Assembly (NCBI RefSeq): GCF_009295825.1
Contig: NZ_WHKF01000014.1
Location: forward strand, 1 to 46,682
Direction of reading: 5' to 3'
Length of the DNA: 46,682 bases
From: Marinifilum sp. N1E240
Lineage (GTDB): Bacteria > Bacteroidota > Bacteroidia > Bacteroidales > Marinifilaceae
Below are positions 10,593-18,339 of the stretch, in pieces; the stretch's first letter is position 1; each line of letters starts with the position of its first letter. The notes below the pieces were generated by a model, which saw only the letters and a program-made list of their open reading frames with translations, made no database searches and was not told where the DNA came from. The position numbers and the translations under genes are program-made.

Positions 10593-11390
10593 ATGAATAA
10601 AACAACAAAAGTACTCATAAGTACCATAATCGCATTTGGAGTGTATTTTATGCTTCACAACTTATTTTTTAAACAACTAATAAATATTCTGAATGATATT
10701 TTCCAAGTTTATACACTAAGTTATATTATAGCATATCTCCTAATTGGGATTCCAATATTTGTTGCAATTCCAATAGTTCACCAACCAAAAGATTTTTTCC
10801 AGTCCATAGGATTAAGTAAAAATATAAGTACGGGCTTACTATTTTCCTTACTATGCACTCTACCCATGTTGATAGGTTACTCTTTGGTTTTCAAGTTTAA
10901 TTTTGAAATAAGTTTGAAACAAATAATAGTGGGAGCATTAGCAGCGGCATTTTTTGAAGAAGTATATTTTAGAGGCTACTTTTTTGGTCAGATCTTTAGG
11001 TTTACAAGATTTGGTTTTATTCTTTCACTTATCATACCTTCATTAATATTTGCTTCAGCGCATTTGTATCAAAGTCAAGAAATATCAACGGTAATTGGTA
11101 TTTTCTCCACAACCTTCTTAGGTTCAGCATTATTTGGCTGGACATATATAGAATGGAATAATAATTTATGGGTTCCAATATTCTTGCATTTGTTTATGAA
11201 TCTACTTTGGATGCTATTCTCTGCAGGTGATAATGCATTTGGGGGTTTTTACTCTAATATTTTTCGTTTTTCAACTATCGCTATTGTTGTTATTGGAACA
11301 ATTGTTTACAAGAAGCAAAAAGGATATACATTAACAATAAACAAAAATACCATTTGGATGAAAAACAATCAATGGTCTAACCCTCAATAG
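10593..11390 (+). CDS. CPBP family intramembrane metalloprotease (second of two)
   Basis: A 265-residue multi-pass membrane protein of the CPBP family. AAFFEEVYFRGYFFG near residues 113-127 carries the EExxxR motif, FASAHLYQ carries the second-motif histidine, and FLHLFMNLLW carries the third. It shares the motifs with the upstream gene but little other sequence, so the pair is not a recent duplication. Several hydrophobic stretches cover most of its length. The 182-base gap to the upstream gene has no terminator-like hairpin that I can see, so co-transcription is possible. A REP-like composite repeat begins at the stop codon. Substrate unknown. Confidence 0.88.
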   Translation: MNKTTKVLISTIIAFGVYFMLHNLFFKQLINILNDIFQVYTLSYIIAYLLIGIPIFVAIPIVHQPKDFFQSIGLSKNISTGLLFSLLCTLPMLIGYSLVFKFNFEISLKQIIVGALAAAFFEEVYFRGYFFGQIFRFTRFGFILSLIIPSLIFASAHLYQSQEISTVIGIFSTTFLGSALFGWTYIEWNNNLWVPIFLHLFMNLLWMLFSAGDNAFGGFYSNIFRFSTIAIVVIGTIVYKKQKGYTLTINKNTIWMKNNQWSNPQ

Positions 11391-11570
11391 CAGGAGCGCA
11401 TGCAAGCAAAGCTAGCGCGGACCTTTCGCTCCTGCACTGTGAATACGGAGTAAATATTTAAAAGAGTTCCACTATTGGTAAACAATTCTATCCTCTCCTT
11501 TACTTACATAGAAGCACAGGAGAGGATTGATTTCATCGAATTGCATTTCATGCAGTTGCAAGGCGGTTAT
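11391..11570 (+). repeat. Multi-hairpin REP-like element, copy 1
   Basis: Starts right after the CPBP stop. CAGGAGCG at 11391-11398 pairs perfectly with CGCTCCTG at 11427-11434, around a GCTAGCGCGGACC core. It is followed by ACGGAGTAAATATTT, and then TCCTCTCCT (11491-11499) pairs perfectly with AGGAGAGGA (11518-11526). The head resembles copies at 17.56 and 20.27 kb; the second part resembles the copy at 15.88 kb. Confidence 0.7.
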
Positions 11571-11659
11571 GTATACACATTAAGTTTCATACCATATGAT
11601 TGAAAATTATTGACAAAAAATCAACATATTTAACGAAATTTTTAACAAGAGATAAATAA

Positions 11660-12550
11660 ATGGAAGCAAGAATTACAACAGTATTGCTAATACTATTAGT
11701 AACATTTAGCTGTACAACTAGCGAAAAAAAATCAGCAGCGAATGACAATAGCTCAAATAAGTTAAAAACCAACAATGAAATAAAACAAGAACTTATTAGT
11801 TTAAACTGCGACAATGCTTATACCATTCGATATTCAAATATAGATAAGGATGGTTTGTACATTGAAGTTACAAAAGACAATTTAACAGAAAAGCATCAGA
11901 TGAAACTTGTACCTTCTGCAAGTGGTGCAAAATACCAAACTAATGATGGTAACTTTGTCTTTTGGTCACATCATGGAGATTTTACTTATTATAAAGGTGA
12001 TGAGAAAATTTGCTCGTATGTAGCACCTGTAAAAATTGCTTCAACAAGTTTGGGTCCTTTGTATACTGTGACATATAAATCTGGAAAAACACTGGAAATA
12101 GAAGTGGACAATTCAGAATCTGCTAGTATTAATAAAGTAAAGATCACTTCGAAAGATTTTAAAGAAGATGTTTCGATAAACATGGAAACTGAACCAATTA
12201 CAGATGTTTTTCTGGCTGATCTGGACAAAAATGGATACCAAGAACTGTACCTTATAACTACAAGTGCAGGTTCTGGAAGTTATGGAAAAGTATATGCTTT
12301 TATTTCGGATAGCAATGTTAAAATAATTCAATGCTCACTACCGGAAAATTCAGAAAGTGATATTAGAAATAAAGCTGAATTCGAAGGATATATGGGGCAC
12401 GATACTTTTTATATTGAAAATGCCCTTCTGGTAAGAGAGTTTCCCATATATCAAGAGAATGATTCCAATGCAAATCCAACTGGAGGAACCAAAAAAATAT
12501 TCTATACTCTCGAAAATCATAAATTTAAAATTTTAAGCAAGAAGAAATAG
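11660..12550 (+). CDS. Lipoprotein with fused MliC-like and PliI-like lysozyme inhibitor domains
   Basis: A 296-residue lipoprotein: signal peptide with lipobox LVTFSC, lipidated Cys18. Residues 46-121 look like MliC (inhibitor of c-type lysozyme): two cysteines at 50 and 118 placed as the family disulfide, LVPSASGAKY, then an FWS segment. The MliC consensus has a lysine-glycine after this tryptophan; here it reads HHG, so the inhibitory lysine may be lost. Residues from about 133 to 290 look like PliI (inhibitor of i-type, invertebrate lysozyme): FLADLDKNGYQELYL, SAGSGSYG, YMGHDTF, VREFPIY and NPTGG. Such proteins sit in the periplasm or on the outer membrane and protect peptidoglycan from host or predator lysozymes. 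Having both inhibitors in one lipoprotein is the unusual point. Assignments are from remembered family motifs. Confidence 0.75.
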   Translation: MEARITTVLLILLVTFSCTTSEKKSAANDNSSNKLKTNNEIKQELISLNCDNAYTIRYSNIDKDGLYIEVTKDNLTEKHQMKLVPSASGAKYQTNDGNFVFWSHHGDFTYYKGDEKICSYVAPVKIASTSLGPLYTVTYKSGKTLEIEVDNSESASINKVKITSKDFKEDVSINMETEPITDVFLADLDKNGYQELYLITTSAGSGSYGKVYAFISDSNVKIIQCSLPENSESDIRNKAEFEGYMGHDTFYIENALLVREFPIYQENDSNANPTGGTKKIFYTLENHKFKILSKKK

Positions 12551-12629
12551 CGCTAGTACAAAAGCAAACATATTGCTATAAGTAATGGGAAACTAAGCAC
12601 TAAACAATAAGGTATAAAACCTGCTCAAA

Positions 12630-12710
12630 CTACCTCACTGATTCACAATTCCATCGCGCTTAATTCTTAAGTAGAACCACACAAGAGGACTAGTGCAGTA
12701 GTGAGGGCAA
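12630..12710 (+). repeat. Multi-hairpin REP-like element, copy 2
   Basis: A 74-base unit closed by CCTCACT (12633-12639) and AGTGAGG (12700-12706), a perfect 7-bp stem. Inside is ATTCCATCGCGC, then CTTAATTCTTAAGTAGAAC, then a CACAAGAGGACTAGTG hairpin. It aligns with copies at 13.3, 15.9, 17.6 and 31.2 kb. Confidence 0.7.
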
Positions 12711-12746
12711 GTAATTCTAAAAATAGAATTCATAAAATAAACCGGT

Positions 12747-13286
12747 TTGAAAAAAAGATATACGATATTATACATTTTTATATTTCTAAGCATTGTGATT
12801 GGTGCATTTGATCCAATCACACATGAGATTACAGAATCATTTATGATTTTTGCATTAATACCTGCTTGGGTTGTCGTTCTTGCAATGATAATTTCTGTGA
12901 TTTTAGGAATATTCTACTCCGTGAGTTTATTATCTCATAAAACAGTAAAATACTTATCAAATGGAGCTAAAATGATTCGACTTATTTTTTGGATTCCTAT
13001 TTTAAGTTTCGGGATGATTGCAATGATTTACGGACTTTTATCGGGTGCAACTTTGCTTACCAATAGATTGTTTGGAGATCAAAAAGAGATTACAGTTTCG
13101 GGAAAGGTAATAGACTCAAGAAAGAATATTACAAAATATGGAACGACTTATCAGGTTACAGTTCTAACTGAAAACTTGAACGTTAATAGAAAAATTGAAT
13201 TCAAAGTTCCGAATAGAATACAAGAAGGTGAAGTATTTAAGCACAAAATGATGATGGGTACACTTGGACTTTTATATAAAAAATGA
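12747..13286 (+). CDS. Membrane protein of unknown function, TTG start
   Basis: A 179-residue protein with three membrane segments (about 5-24, 36-58 and 78-100) and a beta-rich C-terminal domain (about 110-179) reading KEITVSGKVIDSRKN and then VTVLTENLNVNRKIEFKV. The TTG at 12747 gives a positively charged KKRY start directly before the first helix; no better ATG exists before the second helix. I do not recognise the family. It lies between two copies of the same hairpin repeat, in a run of small envelope-type genes that all point the same way. Confidence 0.65.
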   Translation: MKKRYTILYIFIFLSIVIGAFDPITHEITESFMIFALIPAWVVVLAMIISVILGIFYSVSLLSHKTVKYLSNGAKMIRLIFWIPILSFGMIAMIYGLLSGATLLTNRLFGDQKEITVSGKVIDSRKNITKYGTTYQVTVLTENLNVNRKIEFKVPNRIQEGEVFKHKMMMGTLGLLYKK

Positions 13287-13321
13287 CATTAGTTTGAAAA
13301 TGAAGAATGAAGCAGAACTAA

Positions 13322-13400
13322 AACCCCTACTGATTCACGATTCCATCGCGCTTAATTCTTAAGTAGAACTACACGAGGAGTTTCGGGCGGCAACGGGGTT
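13322..13400 (+). repeat. Multi-hairpin REP-like element, copy 3
   Basis: Very close to copy 2 in its interior (CTGATTCACGATTCCATCGC and CTTAATTCTTAAGTAGAAC), but the closing stem has different bases: AACCCC at 13322-13327 pairs with GGGGTT at 13395-13400. Pairing is kept while the sequence changes, which suggests selection on structure. Confidence 0.7.
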
Positions 13401-13459
13401 TATATATAAACGTTGCAGGCAATTCAGTTAGAGTTTGAGAATTAATAATAAATACGACT

Positions 13460-14008
13460 ATGAGAACTAAACTATCCTTTATTTTTGTTTATGCCTTTAT
13501 TTTACTGACAACAAATTTAATTGGACAGACTTTACCTTCAGAAAATGAAATTCATGAATTTATGTCTAAGGGCATCTTTATAGAAAACAAGAGCAATATT
13601 ATTTTAGCTAGTAAGTCCGAAAGATATTTTATTAACAAAGATTCTGTTTCCTTTCTCAATGATACAACTCATTTTTCCCAAAAAGATATTAAATATCTTA
13701 GACTGCAATTAAAAAAACTACAAGAGTTTGAGTGGAATGATGAAACAATTTCAGGAGCAGAAATTATTAATTCCAAAAAGCTTGAAAGACTTTTTAAAAA
13801 GAAAGATTTCTGGGAAAAATACTATAAGAAATATGATGGGAGTCTTAATTTTTATTCCATGCCAATTTTTAACTTAGATAAAACTTATTGCATTATACAA
13901 ATTGGAAGTCAGAGCTATAAAAAATCAGGAGGTGGTGCAACATACCTTTACAAATTTATAAATGGTGAATGGATCAAAGAAAAGATTTACTCATTTTGGG
14001 AAAGCTAA
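13460..14008 (+). CDS. Secreted protein of unknown function
   Basis: A 182-residue protein with a clear signal peptide (residues 1-23, ending NLIGQ) and a soluble, lysine-rich mature part. The mature part holds a charged helical stretch (LRLQLKKLQEFEWND) and a C-terminal beta segment (YCIIQIGSQSYKKSGGG, ATYLYKFINGEW). I do not recognise a family. The neighbours are other small exported or membrane proteins with no obvious shared pathway. The start is fixed by the signal peptide; upstream bases are AT-rich without a strong ribosome binding site, as is usual in Bacteroidota. Confidence 0.7.
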   Translation: MRTKLSFIFVYAFILLTTNLIGQTLPSENEIHEFMSKGIFIENKSNIILASKSERYFINKDSVSFLNDTTHFSQKDIKYLRLQLKKLQEFEWNDETISGAEIINSKKLERLFKKKDFWEKYYKKYDGSLNFYSMPIFNLDKTYCIIQIGSQSYKKSGGGATYLYKFINGEWIKEKIYSFWES

Positions 14009-14188
14009 AACTGCTCACAATAAAAGTATAAATTTATGGGCGCTGATGCTCAACCACATATATAACAAAAACAATTAAACGCTGGGCGCTTTCGATAAAG
14101 CGATAATTGTAAATTGCCACAAAACTGCAACAAAACTGCAACAGATCAGCACTTTAATAAACATTAACGGATAAATAAACACATAAAA

Positions 14189-14302
14189 ATGAATAAAAAA
14201 GTAGTAAGAATCATTGGAATTATTGTATCGATAATTGTGATTGTCATCTTTCTTGATACTGTTTTAGGGGAATTTTTAAGCGGCTGGAATAACCCAAAGT
14301 AA
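14189..14302 (+). CDS. Small single-pass membrane protein, 37 residues
   Basis: ATG at 14189 to TAA at 14302. A lysine-rich start (MNKKVVR) is followed by one hydrophobic helix (IIGIIVSIIVIVIFL) and a short polar tail with GEFLSGWNN. It sits 11 bases before the DUF2809 gene, a spacing that suggests co-transcription. A second small protein at 15597 shares the layout and the tail pattern GEFL followed by an asparagine-rich end. I believe it is real because of the charge pattern, the spacing and the related small gene nearby, but nothing can be said of its function. Confidence 0.55.
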   Translation: MNKKVVRIIGIIVSIIVIVIFLDTVLGEFLSGWNNPK

Positions 14303-14313
14303 TTGTTCAAAAA

Positions 14314-14715
14314 ATGAAAAGAAACAGAATTCATTATCTAATTTTTAGTGTAGCAACGATCATCATTGGTTTGACATCACGATTCTACTCAGAATACCTT
14401 CCTGACGTTGTTAATTTAGGACTAGGTGATAGCTTATGGGCATTGATGATATATTGGATGATGGCTTTCCTCTTTCCCCGGATTCCTATTGTACGATTGA
14501 CAATTTTAAGCCTAAGTATCTGTTTTCTTGTCGAGTTTAGTCAGTTGATACAAGTAGATTGGTTGAATGCAATTCGAAACCATTTTCTCGGTGCATTGGT
14601 ATTAGGAAAAGGTTTTTTATGGAGCGATTTACTAGCTTATTCAATTGGAGTAGGACTAGGCATGGGGATTGAAAAATACAATAAGTTAAAAAAAAATAAA
14701 CTTTACGAGTGTTAA
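14314..14715 (+). CDS. DUF2809 family membrane protein
   Basis: A 133-residue protein with about four membrane helices. The DUF2809 signature is readable: GLTSRFYSEYLPDVVNLGLGD near the N-terminus, DSLWALMIY, FLVEFSQLIQVDWLNAIR in the third helix region, and LGKGFLWSDLLAYSIGVGLG at the end. The length matches the family (about 120-140 residues). The molecular role of DUF2809 is not established. It follows the 37-residue gene by 11 bases and precedes another membrane protein by 60 bases, so the three may form one transcript. Confidence 0.85.
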   Translation: MKRNRIHYLIFSVATIIIGLTSRFYSEYLPDVVNLGLGDSLWALMIYWMMAFLFPRIPIVRLTILSLSICFLVEFSQLIQVDWLNAIRNHFLGALVLGKGFLWSDLLAYSIGVGLGMGIEKYNKLKKNKLYEC

Positions 14716-14775
14716 TTCTTAAACGAATAAACAGAAACATAGTAAAACCAAAACAACAGTAAACACAACACATTT

Positions 14776-15486
14776 ATGCTTGAAAGATTAGCCTATTTTA
14801 GTTATTGGATAAATATATTATTCGTACCCTTTATTTTTATTGGCATGCCAATAATAATGATAACGATCCCGATTTCAACCAACATGCTATTTGATAGAGG
14901 AATGAATATCTATAAGTTTATTTATCTATTTTTTAATGCATTAACCTTCTTTCATTGGTGCTATTGTATTCGATTCTTATTCAAATACGACAGGTATTCT
15001 AAATCAATATTTCCACTCTTTTTTTTCAGTGTTTTGTACGCCCCAATATATTACTACCGGGTAAAAATTAAAAAGAGACCCTTGAGAAATGAAATAAAGA
15101 CGGAAGAAAAAATCGAATCCGAAGACAACAGTATTGAGGATTCGGAATTTCTCGAATTCACACGCAATAGCATTGTTAGCATTCTAAAATTATGGTCTTC
15201 AAAAAAAGAACAGCTAGAGTATCAAGAAAGTGACCCGTCAATAAATGTTTCATCAGAATTATTTGAACAGTGGAACGATTTTTACACTTCCGATTCTGAA
15301 GTCTTAACAGAAGCTTTTACTCCTAAGCAATTAAATCAATTGGAAAAATTTGATACTGAGCTAACGATTCGCTCCAATCCATCGAACAATGCACTACCAA
15401 ACATTATCGAATACATGAAGACAGAGGATTGGAAAGTATTAAATTCACTTTCAATTGAACTATTGTCCGACTTTGAAAAGATGTAA
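14776..15486 (+). CDS. Membrane protein with acidic cytosolic tail, unknown function
   Basis: A 236-residue protein with three predicted membrane segments in the first 95 residues (FVPFIFIGMPIIMITIPI, a segment around LFFNALTFFHWCYCI, and FPLFFFSVLYAPIYYY). A basic linker (RVKIKKRPLR) and an acidic soluble domain of about 130 residues follow. By the positive-inside rule the soluble domain lies in the cytoplasm. No family recognised. It starts 60 bases after the DUF2809 gene. Confidence 0.65.
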   Translation: MLERLAYFSYWINILFVPFIFIGMPIIMITIPISTNMLFDRGMNIYKFIYLFFNALTFFHWCYCIRFLFKYDRYSKSIFPLFFFSVLYAPIYYYRVKIKKRPLRNEIKTEEKIESEDNSIEDSEFLEFTRNSIVSILKLWSSKKEQLEYQESDPSINVSSELFEQWNDFYTSDSEVLTEAFTPKQLNQLEKFDTELTIRSNPSNNALPNIIEYMKTEDWKVLNSLSIELLSDFEKM

Positions 15487-15596
15487 GGAAGTGGCTAAGG
15501 AAAACGAAATATGGCCAAGAGTTTTCAAAATTTGAAATATTCAATTCTCAGAGACTTTAGAATAGTAAATAGAAACTCAAGAAAATAAAATTTTTT

Positions 15597-15752
15597 ATGG
15601 ATAAAATCATTGTAAAATATCAATCATTATCAAAAAAGAAAAAATCAATTGTAAATTTAGGTATTGGAGGAATCTTAATTTTCTTGATAATTGGTAAAAT
15701 GTATAATGCCGGAGAAGCTATTGGAGAATTTTTGTACAATATTAACCATTAG
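15597..15752 (+). CDS. Small single-pass membrane protein, 51 residues
   Basis: ATG at 15597 to TAG at 15752. A basic N-terminal stretch (SLSKKKKS) precedes one hydrophobic helix (LGIGGILIFLIIG) and a tail AGEAIGEFLYNINH. The tail resembles that of the 37-residue protein at 14189 (GEFL motif). Short proteins ending in a G-F-Y-x-x-x-H pattern are common in Bacteroidota genomes, where they are left as hypothetical. No function can be given. Confidence 0.55.
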   Translation: MDKIIVKYQSLSKKKKSIVNLGIGGILIFLIIGKMYNAGEAIGEFLYNINH

Positions 15753-15874
15753 ATTCTACAAAATTTTAAAACCGTATTACCTGCAAAATTCAGGAAGTTG
15801 ATGCATTGCTTACCGAATTTACTCAAACCTTGAATAATGGAATTTAGTCTGATAATTTAAACACTGAAAAAATA

Positions 15875-15975
15875 CTCCCCTACTGCTGTACGATTCCATC
15901 GCCATCTTTCTAAAATAGAAGCACAGGAGAGGATTGAATTTATCGAAGTGCGTTTCGTTCAATAAGAAAGAGTTC
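15875..15975 (+). repeat. Multi-hairpin REP-like element, copy 4
   Basis: Contains CCCCTACTGCTGTACGATTC, then CATCTTTCTAAAATAGAAGC, then CACAGGAGAGGATTGA and ATCGAAGTGCGTTTCG. The first half matches copy 3 and the second half matches copy 1, so copies appear to be mosaics of shared modules. Confidence 0.6.
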
Positions 15976-16010
15976 ACTACAATAAGAATTACCCACTTAA
16001 ATACAATAGA

Positions 16011-16706
16011 ATGAAAAATTACCTCTTAGTATTCGGATTGATATTTATCAATTTTACCGTTCAAAGTCAGGAAACTTTTTGGATTTTGTCCAAGACCATT
16101 TCTAGCAAATCATCAAAAGAAGATTATAGAAAACACAACCAGATGCTTGTTAAAATAAGTAAAGATTCCATCGGATTTTTTACTACCAATGATCTATCCG
16201 CAAATCAAAACTATGGTTTCTCTTACCATACCAAAGGATCGAATTTGATTATAAAGAACAGCGATTCCAATACCCATGGTTTAGGTTATTACATTAACGA
16301 TTCGATATTTGAATTCACAAGCTTTAATCGAACAATGATTTTTCAAAAGGTAAAGCCATCTAGCGTTCAAATGACGCAAACTGACATCCAAAACTTAATC
16401 AGGAAAAACTATTATAGCTTTTCTGATTGGGAAAGGAATAAGGTCGATACTGTAGCCTTTGCATCAAATTGTAAAATGGGTGTGGTTCGAAACATTCCTC
16501 TGGAAACTGTTAAGTTAGAGAACAATATCTTTTTTATTCTATACGATAAGATTCTCCCTCTTAGCGCAATTGATAAGAAACAACTTGATTTTCTTGTATA
16601 CGATAAAGATCAACAAGATTTGATTTTCCAAAAAATAAAATTATCCAAAAAAGAACTTAAAAATCTGGCTGATCAAAAAAGCAAGGTGGCTATTGAAATG
16701 CAATAA
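16011..16706 (+). CDS. Secreted protein of unknown function
   Basis: A 231-residue protein with a signal peptide (residues 1-19, FGLIFINFTVQSQ). The mature part begins with a beta-rich segment (TFWILSKTI, GFFTTNDLS, LIIKNSDSN, YYINDSIFEFTS) resembling a lipocalin-like or DUF-type small beta domain. A helical, lysine-rich C-terminus ends KVAIEMQ. I do not recognise a family. It is flanked on both sides by copies of the hairpin repeat. Confidence 0.68.
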   Translation: MKNYLLVFGLIFINFTVQSQETFWILSKTISSKSSKEDYRKHNQMLVKISKDSIGFFTTNDLSANQNYGFSYHTKGSNLIIKNSDSNTHGLGYYINDSIFEFTSFNRTMIFQKVKPSSVQMTQTDIQNLIRKNYYSFSDWERNKVDTVAFASNCKMGVVRNIPLETVKLENNIFFILYDKILPLSAIDKKQLDFLVYDKDQQDLIFQKIKLSKKELKNLADQKSKVAIEMQ

Positions 16707-16708
16707 GC

Positions 16709-16830
16709 CTCAATAGCTCATTATTGGGTGAGCAATACTATCGCCTTCTTTTCTTAAATAGAATCATAGAAGATGAATGAATTTGACTAAAACTATCGCC
16801 CACATATTTTCAGTAAGACCATTAGAAACA
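16709..16830 (+). repeat. Multi-hairpin REP-like element, copy 5 (diverged)
   Basis: Begins two bases after a stop codon with TCAATAGCTCATTATTGGGT and continues with CTTTTCTTAAATAGAATC, the AGAA-closed module shared with the other copies. The outer modules are poorly conserved. Confidence 0.5.
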
Positions 16831-16886
16831 AGGCGGTACGTTCAAAACACATATCAGACAAGACGTTTCGATAAAATTTAATTTGA

Positions 16887-17540
16887 ATGAAATTCATCAA
16901 TTACCTTTTACAGTACACTTTTATATTTTTATTTACTTATGTTGTACTTTTTCAATTTGGTCCGTCCTTAATAAAAAAGGGGATTAAAAAAGAAAATATA
17001 GACTACCTGCCGGTTAACATTCAACAAATCAGTTTAGATTATTTAAATCAAAGTACAACCTCTTATTTAGCCTTAGATATTATTCTTAACAACCAACCAT
17101 ACAGACTTGTTTTTCAAGCTAATCAGAATAACCATAGGGGAATCTTAGATTTCTTTTATGAAAACAACTATTTGCAACCAGGCTCAATAAAGTATAAATT
17201 AAGCACCAAAGATTTGCCTATAGCTATATTTAAAGATGATTTGCCAAAGGATATTCGCGCATCAATGATTTTAGGCGAATCTGGCGTATTGGAAGGTCTG
17301 ATAATAAATGACAAATTTGTTATAGGTGAAAAAACAGGTGTCATTACTAAAGTATTAGCTATTGTTTTTGGTGTAATTTCAATGATAGTAGTTTCTATTT
17401 TACTCCTAATTACACTACTAATACTCCTGAAAAACTTAGATATTTATAAAGAAACTGGAAAAATCCCCGATTTGCCAAACTCAATAGATGAAAGTATAAA
17501 GGGATGGAAAATCATTCTGACGAAGAAAAAGAAACTATAA
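16887..17540 (+). CDS. Two-pass membrane protein of unknown function
   Basis: A 217-residue protein with an N-terminal membrane segment (about 5-25, LQYTFIFLFTYVVLFQFG), an extracytoplasmic loop of about 135 residues with alternating beta segments, a second membrane segment (about 155-183, IVFGVISMIVVSILLLITLL), and a basic cytoplasmic tail ending KKKKL. No family recognised. The start ATG follows TTTAATTTGAATG, and the repeat upstream separates it from its neighbour, so it is probably a single-gene transcript. Confidence 0.65.
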   Translation: MKFINYLLQYTFIFLFTYVVLFQFGPSLIKKGIKKENIDYLPVNIQQISLDYLNQSTTSYLALDIILNNQPYRLVFQANQNNHRGILDFFYENNYLQPGSIKYKLSTKDLPIAIFKDDLPKDIRASMILGESGVLEGLIINDKFVIGEKTGVITKVLAIVFGVISMIVVSILLLITLLILLKNLDIYKETGKIPDLPNSIDESIKGWKIILTKKKKL

Positions 17541-17549
17541 AATATCCCT

Positions 17550-17712
17550 GATAGTCCGAGTATATACAAACCAAAGCTAGCGCAAACCTTTCGCTCCTAC
17601 TCTGCAAATACAGAGTAAATATTTACAAGAGTTCACTGTTGGTACGCGATTTTATCGTGTTCCTTTCTTAAATAGAACCACACGAGAAGACTCGTGCGGT
17701 ACGGATGGTGAT
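17550..17712 (+). repeat. Multi-hairpin REP-like element, copy 6 (most complete)
   Basis: The fullest copy. Head CTGATAGTCCGAG; then GCTAGCGC with a CGCTCC arm; CTCTG (17600-17604) pairing with CAGAG (17611-17615); palindrome GTAAATATTTAC (17615-17626); CGCGAT (17645-17650) pairing with ATCGTG (17654-17659); GTTC pairing with GAAC (17675-17678); CACGAG (17681-17686) pairing with CTCGTG (17691-17696). It lies between the convergent ends of the membrane protein gene and the ExbB-like gene, where it may also act as a bidirectional terminator. Confidence 0.8.
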
Positions 17713-17725
17713 TTCAAATTTTCAC

Positions 17726-18127
17726 TTACTGATTTAAGCTTGTTGTCTGTAAGGGGTATTCTTTTAGATTTCGAAATACAAACCAAGTTATTGCTGATAA
17801 TATAAGTAGCATCATGCCAAAAAATGGAGCGATGAAAGAGACTTTTAAACCACCAGCGAGAATTCGTGGGTTGATACTAGAACTATCCATAATCTGAATA
17901 GTATCGAAAGCTTGAATAAGACCAACCATTTGCCCGGTAATCCCAACTAAGAATGCTAAACTGCCAAAAAACAAAATACTATTGTTTGTTTTTATAAGTT
18001 TCTGAGGGGCTTTATTAGCACGGTACAAAAAAATAAAACGGATAGCTTGAGTAATTACAATGATCCACATTAGGTAAACAAGAGACATAAAAGTGGGACC
18101 GCCTTCATAAAAGAATCTAATTATCAT
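17726..18127 (-). CDS. MotA/TolQ/ExbB proton channel family protein, short form
   Basis: A 133-residue membrane protein. The central part is typical of the MotA/TolQ/ExbB fold: LFFGSLAFLVGITGQMVGLI in the first conserved helix (glycine-rich, family pattern LGLLGTVxG) and ILAGGLKVSFIAPFFGMMLL in the second. Family members use the proton gradient to energise outer-membrane transport or motility together with an ExbD/TolR/MotB-type partner. Canonical ExbB is over 200 residues, so this is a minimal version lacking the cytoplasmic domain. There is no ExbD-like gene in the window. It points away from the LytS gene, with a 212-base gap between the divergent starts. Confidence 0.8.
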   Translation of the reverse strand: MIIRFFYEGGPTFMSLVYLMWIIVITQAIRFIFLYRANKAPQKLIKTNNSILFFGSLAFLVGITGQMVGLIQAFDTIQIMDSSSINPRILAGGLKVSFIAPFFGMMLLILSAITWFVFRNLKEYPLQTTSLNQ

Positions 18128-18325
18128 GACTTTAAATTTAAAAATTAGTAATGGAACAATAGTAAATATTCATGATAAGCTTTAAAAACATATTATAGGA
18201 ACAACACAAATGCCACCTTCAACAACAAATTTAAAACAATAAATAGCAATTTTGTTATTCAGGGTGCGTTTCGTGCTGTTGGCATAAAATAAGTACTGTA
18301 TTTAATAAAAAACTTATTTTCGTTT

Positions 18326-18333
18326 TATATTTG
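18326..18333 (+). promoter_or_regulatory. Bacteroidota -7 promoter box for the kinase/regulator operon
   Basis: TATATTTG matches the Bacteroidota -7 consensus TAnnTTTG exactly. It ends only six bases before the ATG at 18340, so transcription would start at or next to the start codon, giving a leaderless mRNA. A matching -33 TTG box is not clear. Confidence 0.5.
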
Positions 18334-18339
18334 TTCGTT

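Noticed and set aside
12633-12706. A 74-base cloverleaf-like unit with a 7-bp closing stem, considered as a tRNA
   Set aside because: It lacks the T-loop TTCRA pattern and a proper D-loop, and other copies of the same repeat differ in length and arms.
15775-15847. Frame reading QEVDALLTEFTQTLNNGI before a stop, considered as a gene remnant
   Set aside because: It looks coding-like but is too short, with no parent gene in the window to compare with.
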